Source: Bacilli bacterium
GTDB lineage: Bacteria; Bacillota_I; Bacilli_A; RFN20; CAG-826
Direction: 5' to 3'
Assembly (NCBI GenBank): GCA_024413875.1
Contig: JAKSVY010000010.1
Location: 1 to 34,475, forward strand
Length of the DNA stretch: 34,475 nucleotides
Shown here: positions 34,175 through 34,475 of the stretch, in pieces
Position numbering within the stretch: position 1 is the first letter of the stretch
Layout: each line of letters opens with the position of its first letter
Made by a program: the position numbers and the translations under genes
Notes under the pieces: model-generated
Seen by the model: the letters and a program-made list of their open reading frames with translations, nothing else
The model's database searches: none
Told to the model about the DNA's origin: nothing

Positions 34175-34202
34175 TTGAAAATGTACATAATTATGCTATT
34201 AT
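34175..34202 (+). promoter_or_regulatory. Promoter of the Phd-like fusion gene
   Basis: TTGAAA (34175-34180), a 16-nt spacer and TATTAT (34197-34202) with an extended TGc. A leader of about 12-13 nt with GGTGGTG as ribosome site precedes the ATG at 34222, so this gene is not leaderless. Confidence 0.65.
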
Positions 34203-34221
34203 TTTGTCGGTGGTGATTAAT

Positions 34222-34475
34222 ATGACTAAAATTATACCTATTACAGAACTTAGAAACACAAACGAAATCTCAAAAGAAGCCCACAAACTTAATGAGCCTA
34301 TTTTTGTAACTAAAAACGGATTTGCTGATTTAGCAGTTATGTCTATGGATGTATATAACTCTATGACATCCACTGTTAAACCAGTATTTGTCGAGAAGAC
34401 AAAATTCAAATTAGATACTCAAGATGTTAACTATGGATTTATCAATGTTGCCGTTTGTAACTTCAAAGGACAAAT
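34222..34475 (+). CDS. Phd/YefM-like domain joined to a probable NAD+ synthetase/CN-hydrolase start (cut by window edge)
   Basis: A frame open to the right edge gives at least 84 residues. Residues 1-50 (MTKIIPITELRNTNEISKEA, then NEPIFVTKNGFADLAVMSMDVYN) match the Phd/YefM antitoxin pattern of a strand-helix DNA-binding unit followed by T-K-N-G and a repressor-like strand. Instead of stopping at about 80-90 residues with a toxin gene after it, the chain continues through a linker (VKPVFVEKTKFKLDTQD) into NYGFINVAVCNFKGQ. That resembles the first strand of the glutaminase domain of glutamine-dependent NAD+ synthetase (Y-G-F-x-x-V-A-x). The second assignment rests on 15 residues and is tentative. 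Confidence 0.55.
   Translation, partial: MTKIIPITELRNTNEISKEAHKLNEPIFVTKNGFADLAVMSMDVYNSMTSTVKPVFVEKTKFKLDTQDVNYGFINVAVCNFKGQ

Noticed and set aside
34191..34409. 72-codon minus-strand ORF at the right end
   Set aside because: It lies opposite the Phd/YefM-like plus-strand frame, which has a promoter, a ribosome site and a recognisable N-terminus.
1..34475. CRISPR arrays, insertion sequences, prophage, tRNA or rRNA genes
   Set aside because: No regularly spaced repeats, transposase or integrase motifs, or recognisable tRNA/rRNA sequence were seen.

Overview
The window is a dense, AT-rich stretch of a Bacillota chromosome. Trp is encoded by TGG and both TGA and TAA end genes, so the code is standard. 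The gene set suggests an uncultured, probably host-associated member of the Bacilli near Erysipelotrichales, RF39 or Mollicutes. Supporting points are a valS T-box, HrcA/CIRCE control of a ClpB that lacks its N-domain (the short form known from mollicutes), comEA-comEC, a bacterial serpin lipoprotein, and heavy use of U-rich terminators. The placement is inference; no rRNA or tRNA gene was seen.

Layout. 1-1308 (minus): comEA and the 5' part of comEC (DNA uptake), running off the left edge. 1309-1720: 412 bp without a recognised gene, holding a strong potential RNA fold and a possible 30-codon ORF. 1721-9482 (minus): a housekeeping block, tig, lon, engB and a histidine phosphatase, then a T-box and valS. 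9656-11502 (minus): a helical-repeat protein and an MscS channel. 11530-15501 (plus): clpB behind two CIRCE operators, then recN with an in-frame TAA. 15527-18844: accessory genes, namely a membrane-anchored protein, a lipoprotein with Cys-rich repeats whose start is out of frame, an alpha/beta hydrolase and an unknown protein. 18871-26024 (minus): one compact operon with all seven shikimate steps plus chorismate mutase and prephenate dehydrogenase, compressed by two fusions (chorismate mutase-AroB and AroE-AroK). 26160-30849 (minus): PHP phosphoesterase, aminotransferase, GNAT acetyltransferase, ADP-ribosylglycohydrolase and two small unknown genes. 30904-34065 (minus): an HTH regulator with a degenerate nucleotidyltransferase-like tail, a cation/proton antiporter behind a fluoride riboswitch, and a serpin lipoprotein. 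34222-end (plus): an edge-truncated ORF that joins a Phd/YefM-like domain to what looks like the start of a glutamine-dependent NAD+ synthetase.

How the genes work together. The aro operon converts PEP and erythrose-4-phosphate to chorismate, then prephenate, then 4-hydroxyphenylpyruvate; the nearby aminotransferase could finish tyrosine. No prephenate dehydratase is present in the window. Tig, Lon and ClpB form a protein quality-control set.

The most striking genome-scale signal is translational. Six genes have a -35/-10 promoter (one an extended -10) placed so that transcription should begin at or within about 2 nt of the start codon, with no Shine-Dalgarno sequence. Four more are weaker cases. 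Neighbouring genes have normal GGAGG sites, so this genome seems to run leaderless and SD-led initiation side by side.
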